NCBI GenBank assembly: GCA_029582155.1
Contig: CM055900.1
Span: forward strand, 43,521,624 to 43,585,623
DNA from: Panopea generosa
Taxonomy: Eukaryota > Mollusca > Bivalvia > Adapedonta > Hiatellidae
Direction: 5' to 3'
Length of the DNA stretch: 64,000 nt
Under the pieces are notes generated by a model. The model saw only the letters and a program-made list of their open reading frames with translations, ran no database searches and was not told where the DNA came from. Below are positions 47,729-64,000 of this stretch, one piece after another. The position numbers were made by a program, and so were the translations under genes. The first letter of the stretch is position 1; each line of letters begins with the position of its first letter.

Positions 47729-48049
47729 TGTTTACTTACAGTCACAAACATTCCTTCAAGTCATTTATATCATAATCTATATAATAATAACAGAACAAAA
47801 GAATACAGAAAAATCATTGTCATATATTAAATATACTTCTGTCCTTTTAAATGACACGTTTCTTCTCCAGTTGTCGGTCAGATTATACATCCTTCACACC
47901 ATCAACATATTTTTTATCAACAATACTAATCTATAAAAATGAATCCAATAAAATAAACAATGTTTTACATATATATAAACCCACACCACTTGTCAAATAA
48001 ATAAATCACTGCAAAGATTGTTATTTTGTCCACTTAACACAAGTGTTTA

Positions 48050-55335
<7,286 letters not shown>

Positions 55336-55439
55336 TCTTGAAGAAGACAAATGTCTTGAGTTTGCCAACCCTGCAAAGATACAATTAAAATAATGACATT
55401 GTGATTGTATAATGCACATAATTACAACCAATGTATAAA

Positions 55440-56640
55440 ATTAACTTTTATGTAGAAGCAACATGTGAAATAATCCATATAAAATGATAATTTCAATTGC
55501 TAAATATGGATATCAAATTGAAACGTTATATGGGAATGAAATGGCAATGTCCATTTCTTAATTGAAGCTACACATTGCCAAAAAAATTTTCTTCACATGT
55601 TTTCATTTTAAAGCATCTTTTGAACACACGTTTGGAGTAAAAATTATCACACACACATCATGCATTTTAATCAATATCATATCACAGAAACTGGAGACTG
55701 CCAAAAACTACTAGGCCAGCAATACAATAATGACACTTTTTTTCATCCTCTGATAGATCAAGATCTCCCATCATTTCAATGGTAATAATTAATAAAAGTA
55801 GTTCAACTGTAAAGGTTGATAAACACTATAATTAAAAAATAACTTTTTAAACTCATATTCCTGTAAAATCCAAGATATCAGACATTAAGAAATTTAATAA
55901 AGATATTTATAATTTAAGTCATCTACTGACAAATATTCACATGTTTAACTAAGGAATTATATAGAGAAGGAAAGGCAAATGATTGAGATTTTGTAAACGC
56001 TCACGTATTCATGCAAAATCTAGCAATATCTTTTTGGTTTTCAATTATCTTAACTTCCATTCATCTCATGAACATAAATCAAAATTCATACATTTCAGAA
56101 TGAAATTCTCATCAAAACAATACCATTCCCAGCAATTTATGTTTAAAATTGTTGAAGTAGGCCTACTTTTGATTACAAAATGTGTATACTGCAGCTAAAA
56201 TAACGACACTAATTTTTTTTCTCCATCAAATCTCAATATCTTTAATTCAAGATCATTTTGCATGGTCGAAAAATATATTTATACATCTAAGATTAGATAC
56301 AACTAAAAGAAATCAGTTGCCTGTGAATAATGAAGTAATTGCCAAATAAATAATCATTTGTGCGCTATTTTATCGACATTTAGCCAAGAGATGCAAGTTT
56401 CCTATCCTTCTATACAAGTCCTTGGTTTATATACTGAAGAAAGCGCTACGACGATTTGAGCCTGAATTTATATTTATCTCGAATAATTGTTGATCATTTC
56501 TAAAAAACACCCAATACTGTTTCTTGATATGATTCACTAACATGACCGAAATTCTATCCCTCCCTTCCCTAAACACAACCGTCTGGTGATGCAATACGTA
56601 TTATCGTATATAAGGTGATATGATACGAAAGTTGAGGCTC
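55440..56640. other. MDP1 5' flank or first intron, no gene
   Basis: AT-rich with no coding sequence or named repeat. Confidence 0.35.
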
Positions 56641-56654
56641 AGTACTGTCAAACA

Positions 56655-56705
56655 CAATATTAAACTTACAATGCCGGAAGTTTACATTACTGGTTTGATT
56701 GATTA
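56655..56705 (-). promoter_or_regulatory. Possible MDP1 noncoding first exon and ETS-like site
   Basis: On the - strand AAACTTCCGGCATT is followed by the donor-like GTAAGTTTAAT. ACTTCCGG is the core bound by ETS/GABP factors at many TATA-less housekeeping promoters. A donor here would suit the acceptor at 55371. No TATA box is seen. This is inference from two short motifs. Confidence 0.25.
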
Positions 56706-56802
56706 GTTAGATGGTTAGCGCATTCTTGGCGTGAACATGTTCAACCATATCTGCTTAACCGAGTGAACACGAACAAACACACAAAAACGCACGCACACAA
56801 TA

Positions 56803-56860
56803 AATGAATAAATAAATGAATGAATGAATGAATGAATGAATGAATGAATGAATGAATGAA

Positions 56861-56948
<88 letters not shown>

Positions 56949-56952
56949 AATA
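56803..56952 (+). repeat. (TGAA)n/(TAAA)n compound microsatellite
   Basis: About 12 GAAT/TGAA units (56815-56860) pass into about 22 TAAA units (to 56950). The repeats on the - strand give artificial Leu-Phe-Ile-Tyr open frames. Confidence 0.95.
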
Positions 56953-56989
56953 ATGATAACAACCACACCCCTCAAAAAAGTAGATGTTA

Positions 56990-57500
56990 TTAAAAAAACA
57001 AAACAACACCAAACAAAGCCATCCCCAGTCAAAGCCACACCACGCCTGTTTGCAGATGATTGCTTTTTTAACGCATCGTCAACTAACAACGGAATGCAGA
57101 GTCACTACAACATATCTAGACGCTCTTCACCAGCGGCAGACAGATTGGTGCATGTCCTTCAACCTAGACAAATGTGAGGTCATTAGGATCACACCAAGCA
57201 GCGGAAACCCATCGACGCTACTTCCACCATACATGCCACATAACTCGAACATGCCAAGAGTGCAAAATACCTGGGGGTACTGGTTGGTGCCCCCTCCCTT
57301 TCTTGGAATGTACATGTAATTGCGCTGACTCAGAAGTCCAATACCACTGCCTTTCTTCACAGTAACATACAACTTCCTGTCCCCAACACATTAAATACAC
57401 ATGCTACAAAACCTACGCCAGATCCCAATATGCGGCAACAGTATTCAACCCACACAAGGATATCAACATGGCAAAGCTGTGTAACGTGCACCGGGCGGAT
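56990..57500 (+). pseudogene. LINE reverse transcriptase fossil (C-terminal half)
   Basis: Recognisable RT pieces in shifting frames: RLFADDC at about 57046; TDWCMSFNLDKCEVIRITPS at about 57145-57205; KYLGVLVG at about 57265; and a tail resembling HIKYTCYKTYARSQYAA followed by VFNPHKDINMAKLCNVHRA (57385-57495). This is the usual order in CR1/Jockey-like LINEs. At least three frame changes make it nonfunctional. It starts immediately after the microsatellite. Confidence 0.8.
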
Positions 57501-58140
57501 TATGCGCACAAATACTAATAACAATTTTCCTTGGGCTACTTGCCGTTTGGTTCAAGATAATTGATGAAATAATTATTCTCAAGTTATTCTCAAGTTATTT
57601 CATTTATGATTGTATGACAAGTGATTGATCAAATGATTCGTGCCTAAAAGAAGAATCACTTACAACTAACTAACACATATAAAACCAAATCACAAGGTTT
57701 CAAACTAATGTTTCAAACACTACTGGAACCACCATGCCCAGAACTGTTTTATAAATAAAACTCTTAACTTGAAACTCCGAGCTGCACTAAAGTCTCATAC
57801 TTTAGTCTCAAACTGTAGCCCAGGACTTTGTAAACTTAATAAAACTTGTCCTGCAGCAATGTTTTGAGCCTGTCTCAACACCTGTTTGAAAGAACCAATG
57901 GCACCCAACAGACTGCGACCATATGCACTGTTCACAAGTTTCAGAGGGTTCTGCAACTCTGAGTTTAAAACTGCGCTTCTGAGAATCCTTCATTCACTTG
58001 TGACACTCGGTCCAAAGTCCCAGTACTGTCTTGTCAAATAATTGATTAATCAAAGTCTTCTTACAGTTTCTTCTCTGTCGAGATGTAACACCAGACTAAC
58101 TCAAAGTACTTCTTGTTATTCTAAGGCTTTTAGTCCCTCC
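57501..58140. other. Intergenic DNA, no feature recognised
   Basis: Not coding and not obviously repeated within the window. A short direct repeat (CTCAAGTTATT twice) lies near 57580. Confidence 0.35.
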
Positions 58141-58147
58141 GCCAAGT

Positions 58148-58178
58148 GATCCCGGGGGTTTGCCCCGGGGGTTTGCCA
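58148..58178. repeat. Short GC-rich direct repeat
   Basis: CCCGGGGGTTTGCC occurs twice in tandem. Confidence 0.7.
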
Positions 58179-58349
58179 TAATAGAGTGTGGACTGTAAAA
58201 GGTATAATTTTGAGATTTTGATGGTATTGCTGTTCCGCCGCAGGACTGTTTCTAAGTTCCTAAAACTGTATAAATTAGGATATACCCTTCGGTTAATTAA
58301 ACCTCTAGTGGATCTATCCTATCATGCCGAGGTAAAGAAATGGTATGAT

Positions 58350-58575
58350 ATTATTGGTTGTGATACTTGCCGCCGCACCTATATTATTTCCCTGTTGGTT
58401 GTGATACTTGCCGCCGCACCTAAATTATTTCCCTATTGGTTGTGATACTTGCCACCGCACCTATATTATTTCCCTGTTGGTTGTGATACTTGCCGCCGCA
58501 CCTAAATTATTTCCCTGTTGGTTGTGATACTTGCCGCCGCACCTTAATTATTTCCCTATTGGTTGCTAGTATTGA
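58350..58575 (+). repeat. 41-bp tandem repeat with GC-rich core
   Basis: About five and a half units of TTGGTTGTGATACTTGCCGC then CGCACCTAAATTATTTCCCTA-type text. The copies are nearly identical, so the array is young. Confidence 0.9.
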
Positions 58576-58589
58576 TTTGATGGGGATTG

Positions 58590-59284
58590 GGGGTTTCACG
58601 TTATGTGTGTGTATTTTTGTTGTTATAATACAGTTTTAAAAAAACACCAACACGTAAAAACCGTTAGTTAATTTTTTTGTTTATTTTTGTTGTTAAAATT
58701 TCAGATAAAAATGGAGGTTGCAAAAGCTTGGGAGTAGCGCCGGTGTAAGGAAGTATTTTGACCCCCATAGAATAATGACCCCCGGTCGTTATTATATAGA
58801 AAAAATGACTCCCCGGTCAATATTTTATATAGTATAATGAATCGCCGGCCATAATATTATGATCCCCCCCCCCCCCCCCCCCCCACATGAAGTAAAATAA
58901 CCACACTTGCAATATACGTTTATTTTGTTGATAATACAGCAACGTCCTGCCAGGTAACATTACATTTGTAACAAAGTACAAAACAAAACTGTTGGTGATT
59001 GAGCAGTACATGCATTGTATTTACCTACTCTGTATTTACGGTTTCTTTTGTATCGTAGTGCCACTTGCGTTAAAATACATGTTTTGCTATCTTCCATAAA
59101 TATGTTTAACATGAATATATAAATGCACAATTAAATGCATACTTTTATCTGATTTTTCTTTTATACATGTTCTGTCTATAACGTTGAACCAATTTTTATG
59201 AAAAAGCAATATGACCAACTGTGGGTGTCATAATAATACTTCAGACAAGACTTTGCGACACCTCAGATAAAGTTTTGAAAGTAT
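58590..59284. other. Intergenic DNA with a poly-C run
   Basis: A C homopolymer of about 21 bases lies at 58864-58884, next to several ATGACCCCCGG-type phrases (58770-58860). No gene recognised. Confidence 0.4.
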
Positions 59285-60127
59285 TTATATTTGTATACCG
59301 TAATAGCACAGCTGTTCTGTATTCATTTTGTAGAAAATAACTACTACGAACATGCGGACAGTCAGGTTCTGAATTTGGTTCATCTTAGGAGGGTAGTGAC
59401 TATACTCAAGATTAAAAATGTTCGCGTCTACATCAAGAGACAGTCCTTTCAAACCATCAACATTGTATCTCTCGTTTGTGAATTCTTTGACATAAACACT
59501 TGTTACACTTTTGTCTCTTTCCTTCAACAATTCTTCGTCCCTATGGCTATTGACCAAAGTTCCGTCCAAGATGTCGTCGCTTAAGAACCTATAGTACTTT
59601 GCTGAAATGATGTTCCGAATTCGAGAATTCGGCGGTCTTGAAAACTCCTCGCCCTCCATATCCAGAACTGGGACGAAATGGTCGCCTGTGTTATGGATGA
59701 AAACTGTCATTGAGTTGACACCCTCATCAGACAACGGTTTATATTCTAACCACTTCCAGTTATCTCCATACCTCGAACACACATAAACGATGGTTCGAGT
59801 TTTTGTTGCAAATGCGAGAATCTCAACTTCAGTTCCCCATGTATCATCATCAGTGGCCATCATTGACTGGTCGAGATAATGATCCACTGCATCACGCATA
59901 ACACCTCTCATTAAATTCTCATTTTCTTTCATAAACTCAACAAGGACATATCGGAGGAATCTATGTATTGTTTGCACACCAAACACAATGTACCTGAATG
60001 TTCTTAACAGACAATTACCATCTCCACGCATGGAAACAGTACGTGTTGGTTTTGCGCCTCGCGATATGTACCTGTCCTGGCCAGTATTGTATGGATTCTT
60101 CACGTTCGAATGAAATACGTTGGGCAT
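59285..60127 (-). CDS. OTU-domain cysteine protease attached to a gypsy-type retroelement
   Basis: An open frame of 280 codons. OTU proteases cleave ubiquitin chains or viral and element polyproteins. Residues 35-50 read GDGNCLLRTFRYIVFG, the OTU Cys box, with Asp36 and nucleophile Cys39. WGTEVEILAFA at 97-107 matches the conserved central strand. DHFVPV at 149-154 supplies the catalytic His150. The Cys, Asp and His are all present. The N-terminal Met is only the first Met after a stop: the same frame continues upstream through two stops (TGA at about 60139, TAG at about 60320) into the integrase C-terminal ORF. The last ~30 residues are hydrophobic and look degraded. It could be a captured host OTU gene or a native domain of the element. 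Confidence 0.8.
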   Translation of the reverse strand: MPNVFHSNVKNPYNTGQDRYISRGAKPTRTVSMRGDGNCLLRTFRYIVFGVQTIHRFLRYVLVEFMKENENLMRGVMRDAVDHYLDQSMMATDDDTWGTEVEILAFATKTRTIVYVCSRYGDNWKWLEYKPLSDEGVNSMTVFIHNTGDHFVPVLDMEGEEFSRPPNSRIRNIISAKYYRFLSDDILDGTLVNSHRDEELLKERDKSVTSVYVKEFTNERYNVDGLKGLSLDVDANIFNLEYSHYPPKMNQIQNLTVRMFVVVIFYKMNTEQLCYYGIQI

Positions 60128-60319
60128 TTGTTCTTGTCAATCCTTATCCACAGGCTTGAATTGGAACGATTCATTGGCACTTTCTTTAATAACAGTTACA
60201 TCACCGACATCAAATACCTTTCTCTTTTTAAGAGGGAGTTGACGCTCGTCCTTACCTTCTGTATTATCATTTTGCCCTTCACACCCTACATCATGCTTCG
60301 TTTCCATCGCAAACACTTT

Positions 60320-60520
60320 CTAAGAATCTCCTTCTGCTGCACTTCTATCATCTTCATCCTCGCCTGTCCTGTAAATCGTAAGTCTGCTTCTACTTACAGA
60401 TGTCTTAAGTCCTAATAAGAAGTATGTTCCGTTCTCACTTACTTTTGTTACACGATATAATCCTTTCCACTTTGTTTCAAACTTCCCTCCTTTTCGAATT
60501 GTCTTTCGAGTGTTATGCAC
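60320..60520 (-). pseudogene. Gypsy-type integrase C-terminal domain
   Basis: 66 codons with GGKFETKWKGLYRVTKVSEN, the SH3-like C-terminal domain of Ty3/gypsy integrases (G-KF---W-GPY-V). It ends with an acidic stretch (GEDEDDRSAAEGDS) and TAG. The frame is the same as that of the OTU ORF. Between them the frame encodes a charged linker with a basic LPLKKRKV patch. Confidence 0.8.
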
Positions 60521-60549
60521 TAGAACCTGGTCACTGACACAAAACGTGT

Positions 60550-60738
60550 CTACCGATATGGAGATATGGAAGAATCATGATACTGTTTCTGTTTTGACTG
60601 TGCCGTTTTTATGTTTAATGGTACCTTTTCTCTTCTACATGCTAACTCTATGAAAGATTCACATCTTTGCCTGAGTAATGTTTCATAGTCCTGACTTTCA
60701 CCTCCTTCCGTTTGTGGAATGTTTAATTCAATGGACAA
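60550..60738 (-). pseudogene. Gypsy integrase segment between core and C-terminal domain
   Basis: 62 codons. From IELNIPQTEG on it corresponds to the segment after the GR-ARLPID block of gypsy integrases. It is joined to the core ORF only through a frameshift around 60735-60760, and a stop follows at 60550. Confidence 0.7.
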
Positions 60739-61157
60739 CCGAGCTTGTCTACCTTACACAAGATAAAAGTGTGTTTGCTTTGTGGACGCATGTTTTGACG
60801 TTCTGTACGCAAATAATACATAGGTAACTTTACATCCCAGTCATTATGGGCTGGGTTGACGTAGTGGATAAGCATGCTACATAAAGTTCTATTAAAACGT
60901 TCCATGTGACCCCCAGTCTGTGGATGAGGCGCTGATGCTATTCGGTGATCTATCCCAAATTGTTGACATATTCGGTTGTTCAGGTCGTTGCAAAATTCCC
61001 TTCCTTGGTCCGTTATCAGAACCGTCGGGCATACATGCGTAGCCATACATTTTGTGAAGACGCTCATAACCTGTTCAGTTGATTTGTCCGGAATTGCCTC
61101 TGCTTCTACCCATTTCATGAAATAGTCTGTAGTAACCACGATGAACTTGTTACCTGA
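60723..61157 (-). pseudogene. Gypsy-type integrase catalytic core
   Basis: In the 138-codon open frame from 61139, the catalytic residues are Asp5 (TTDYFMKWVEA), Asp44 (ITDQGREFC) and Glu80 (GGHMERFNRTL). Exactly 35 residues separate Asp44 from Glu80, so the DD35E set is intact. The coding similarity begins a few codons earlier (GNKFIVV, from about 61157), immediately after CTTTTCAG, which looks like a splice acceptor. The N-terminal zinc-finger domain, RNase H, RT and LTRs are not visible in the sequence beyond. The frameshift near the 3' end marks it as decayed. Confidence 0.85.
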
Positions 61158-61299
61158 AAAGCAGATTTGAAAAAAGTTTTTAACTTGAAACCGACTTCTA
61201 CCAACAACATTTATTTCAGTATTATGCTCAAGATTCGTTCTTGCTAAGGTGCGCTAGATTTCCTATCCACAGTCAACATCACATTGATCTACACACGGC

Positions 61300-61610
61300 A
61301 ATACAACCAGCCAGCCAGCCAGCCAGCCAGCCACCCATCTAGCCATGCATACACACATACATGCATGCATTCAGGCATACATACATGCATAAATACATGC
61401 ATATAGCAAGCCAGCAAGCCAGTCAGCCAGCCCAGCCCATCCCAGCCCAGCCCAGCCCATCCCAGTCCAGTCCAGTCCAGTCCAGTCCAGTCCAGTCCAG
61501 TCCAGTCCAGTCCAGTCCAGTCCAGTCCAGTCCAGTCCAGCCCAGCCCAGCCCAGCCCAGCCCAGCCCAGCCCAGCCCAGCCCAGCCAGCCAGCCAGCCA
61601 GCCCAGCCAT
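61300..61610. repeat. Compound CAGCC / CATA / CCAGT simple-repeat block
   Basis: Tetranucleotide CCAG (61309-61332), CATACATG-type repeats (61340-61405), then pentanucleotide arrays: CCCAG, about 16 units of TCCAG (61464-61540), and CCCAG again to about 61590. All six frames stay open by chance and give Trp-Ala-Gly-Leu or Gln-Pro-Ser repeats. Strand asymmetry is extreme (C-rich top, G-rich bottom). Confidence 0.95.
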
Positions 61611-61689
61611 GCATACATGGTAACAAAACAATAGGGTGCGTCGGCGGTGGTGACGGAATGCTAAGGCACAAGTAACTTAAAGTGAGGGG

Positions 61690-62240
61690 TATTGGAGGTT
61701 AATGTGGGCGTTGGAGGGGAGGGTGGGGGTGGGGGGATGGGGTGGAGTATTGTAGATTGTTGCACTCTACACATCGTCTCATCTCCACCTACATATAATC
61801 TAAGATTCAAGTCAATACCTTGAATAGTTTATGAATTGTGTTCCGGACACAAAATATGACAGACAGATTTGACATTTGAACTCAATTGGTGACCTTGACC
61901 TTTGACCTACCCATCGCCACCTACCTATTTCCCAAGTTTAAAGTCAATACCTTGAATGATTATTAAGTTATGCTCCGTACACGAACTATGATGGACAGAT
62001 TTGACCTTTGAGCTCAATTTGTGACCTTGACCTTTAACCTACGGACCCGGTTCACGTGTCCTGTATATCGTCTCATCGCCAGCTACCTAGATGCCAAGTC
62101 TGAAGTCATTACCTTGAATGGTTATTAAGTTATGCTACGGACACGAAATATGACGGACGGGCGGACGGACGGACGGACGGACGGACGGACGCACGCGCCA
62201 TCACATAATACGTCCCGTTTTTCCAAAACGAGTGTATAAA
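61690..62240 (+). repeat. Interspersed repeat with ~140-bp units and (GGAC)n
   Basis: Three units of roughly 140 bp carry AAGTCAATACCTTGAATG, AAGTTATGCTCCG-ACACGAA and TTGTGACCTTGACCTTTAAC. They are followed by a GGAC/ACGG tetranucleotide run (62150-62192) and a terminal CCCGTTTTTCCAAAACGAG partial hairpin. Non-coding. Confidence 0.65.
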
Positions 62241-62244
62241 AAGG

Positions 62245-63130
62245 AAATGACATTGAGATATCATGTAAATATTAACAAACCTGTACACTTAAATATTCAT
62301 AATGGGTGCACTTTGGACAACTTTGATTGTTTCTTGATGTATTAAACATTCTCAGAATTAATCTGCTTAATCTAAGAAAATGAGTGGTTTTCATAATGGA
62401 GAAATGTACACAAAATGTAAGAGTAGTTACATGTTATGAAGCCAATTCAACAAGGAAGTCATACTTCCGAATATTTAGACATGTTTATTTTTTTTGAGTC
62501 TTTTAAGGACTATGGTCGGATCACATAGCATTCAGTTGTAATTCAAATGGATTTGGATAAGTATCATCATCAAAATTATGCACACCCTGCAGTCGATGTT
62601 TTTGTCTCCCAGCGATTTTTAACTGTTTCGAAACATAAAATTATTCTTAAACGGGCACCGGTTTCAGATCAGAAGTGAGCAGAAGTGTTTCTTGCCAGAA
62701 TGTAATCAGTATATATATCCAAACAATGATCCCGATTGGCAACTTCTGATTAGTTTTTATGCTCGAAAACATGTGTACCGCTAACGAAGAATACCTTGAA
62801 TGGCTGCACTACAGTTTGGGACAGAGATAAAACCCATATTTTGAAAACGCGCTACTGTTGCCACTACCTTTTCAAATATCCCATGTAACAGTTACTCTGT
62901 TAAATTTCGTTAAATTTCTTCCCATGTATTTGGCTTCTTCGCCTGTCCGTCTGCATTACCTTGATTTCTACTCTATTCATAGTAGCCTTTCCAGTGAAAC
63001 CTTTCGGCAATTTTCTTCTATCTTAAAGAAGTATGACGATTGTCTAAATGTTTCAAGACACAGACCTTTTAAATGTAGTATGAATATGCCTTTGACTGGT
63101 TATAATGGCGATGTGTCGAATGTAAATCTT
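62245..63130. other. AT-rich DNA before the terminal LINE, no confident gene
   Basis: A 92-codon open frame (62858-63136) has no clear family. It could be the degraded end of the LINE endonuclease region but shows no motif. Confidence 0.3.
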
Positions 63131-63139
63131 TCGTAATCA

Positions 63140-64000
63140 TATAATATTAACTGGAAAAAAGTAAGGCAAGTTGATATAACATCCTATCGAAACATGCTCA
63201 ATACATCCGAGGATTTGATAAAAGCACAAAATTGTCCGTTAACATAACCTGCTGAAATTAGTAATATGTATAAAATTTTAATCGAGGCTGTTGTTTCTTG
63301 CTCAGATAAGTGTTTCGCAAGACGAGATTTAAGCACTTTTTAAAACCGTATTGAAATTCAGAGTTAAAGTCATGTTATAAAAACGGAAAATCTGGATTCA
63401 AAAATGATAGACCAAGAGATCAATCACATTATTCTTATAAAAGTTATAAAACATCAAAATGAAAAACACAGGTATTTTGCCAATAAGTATTTAAAAAATC
63501 TTGATGAAGAAATTGATACAACCGCTGAACTTGATAAAGAAAATTTTTGGAAATTAGTGAATTCGCGAAGAAAACGGTCATCAAGTAGAGCATGCGCTAT
63601 AATAAAATTCAATGGCGTAATGTATAGGGATAACGACAGTATTACAGAGCAATGGAAACAATATTTTGAATCGTTATATACCCCATCAATTGATAATAAT
63701 TATGGTAATATTTGGAAAGCTTCTGTTGACGAAAAAATAAACTCTGTTATATCGCAGTCTAGATTTTGTATTGATGATGTCATTACTGTGTGAAAGGAAG
63801 AAGTCAGAACCTCAATTACATCGTGTAAACGCGGCAAAGCTAGTGGGATCGATAATGTTTCATACGAACACTATATTTTTGGCGGAAATATAGTTATTAA
63901 TACATTAGCACATCTATATATAGCTATGCTGTCCCAAAGTTACATTCCACCAAACATGAACAAAGGCGTAATTATAACATTACATAAAGGCGGAGGTAAA
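63140..64000 (+). pseudogene. LINE ORF2, linker and start of reverse transcriptase, runs off the window
   Basis: The longest open part (63404-63793) encodes the pre-RT segment typical of non-LTR retrotransposons: ENFWKLVNSRRKR, then FNGVMYRD, then EQWKQYFESLY. After a TGA at 63791 the same frame continues with KEEVRTSITSCKRGKASGID, then NVSYEHY, and ends NMNKGVIITLHKGGGK at the window edge. These are RT blocks 1-2. Stops between 63240 and 63390 break the upstream frame. The wording fits CR1/Jockey-like elements. No endonuclease motif is visible upstream. Confidence 0.85.

Noticed and set aside
56715-57089. 124-codon Leu-Phe-Ile-Tyr repeat protein on the - strand
   Set aside because: Translation of the TAAA/TGAA microsatellite.
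59291-59584. 97-codon + strand open frame
   Set aside because: Antisense shadow of the OTU protease frame.
61289-61675. Overlapping 82-109-codon open frames rich in Trp-Ala-Gly-Leu or Gln-Pro-Ser
   Set aside because: Pure products of pentanucleotide repeats open in several frames on both strands.

Overview
This window is eukaryotic nuclear DNA. It is AT-rich, with short exons separated by long introns with GT-AG borders, and it is dense in repeats. The mix of tRNA-derived SINEs, LINE and Ty3/gypsy-type remnants and AT-rich interspersed repeats, together with how closely the proteins match vertebrate orthologs, suggests a lophotrochozoan, most likely a bivalve mollusc. That assignment is inference; no marker in the window names a species.

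Three host genes can be read. (1) PCIF1/CAPAM, the cap-specific adenosine N6-methyltransferase, lies on the + strand at 5372-22433 in 12 coding exons. All splice phases agree and the predicted protein is 666 aa, with an N-terminal WW domain and the catalytic NPPF motif. (2) A four-transmembrane MS4A/CD20-like protein lies on the + strand. Its three clear exons are at 40009-40172, 41176-41256 and 45996-46409; the first exon is uncertain (candidate at 38772). (3) MDP1, a magnesium-dependent phosphatase of the HAD superfamily, lies on the - strand at 48050-55335 in six exons (169 aa). Genes 2 and 3 converge tail to tail. There is no sign that the three genes share a pathway.

The rest is mobile or repetitive DNA. 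The 5' flank of PCIF1 (1-5350) holds a LINE fossil, SINE pieces and a piggyBac-like MITE. PCIF1 introns hold a second copy of that MITE, a 608-bp hAT-like element with a target duplication, SINEs, and a 2.2-kb minisatellite of 34-bp units ending about 25 bp from an exon. The 22.4-38.7 kb region holds no recognisable gene. It contains a third MITE copy, two copies of a long interspersed repeat and a 3.1-kb satellite of 28-bp units with higher-order structure. The second intron of the MS4A-like gene contains an antisense, decayed L1/Tx1-like LINE that is itself interrupted by a SINE. MDP1 introns and flanks are full of tRNA-derived SINEs, including one SINE inserted in another with an 11-bp target duplication.

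The right end (56.7-64 kb) is mobile-element territory. It has a LINE reverse-transcriptase fossil, several simple and tandem repeats, and the start of another LINE that runs off the window. The most unusual object is on the - strand at 59285-61157: a Ty3/gypsy-type integrase with an intact DD35E core, its C-terminal domain, and then an OTU-type cysteine protease. The C-terminal domain and the OTU ORF are in the same reading frame, separated only by two stop codons. This is the best candidate here for an undescribed arrangement.
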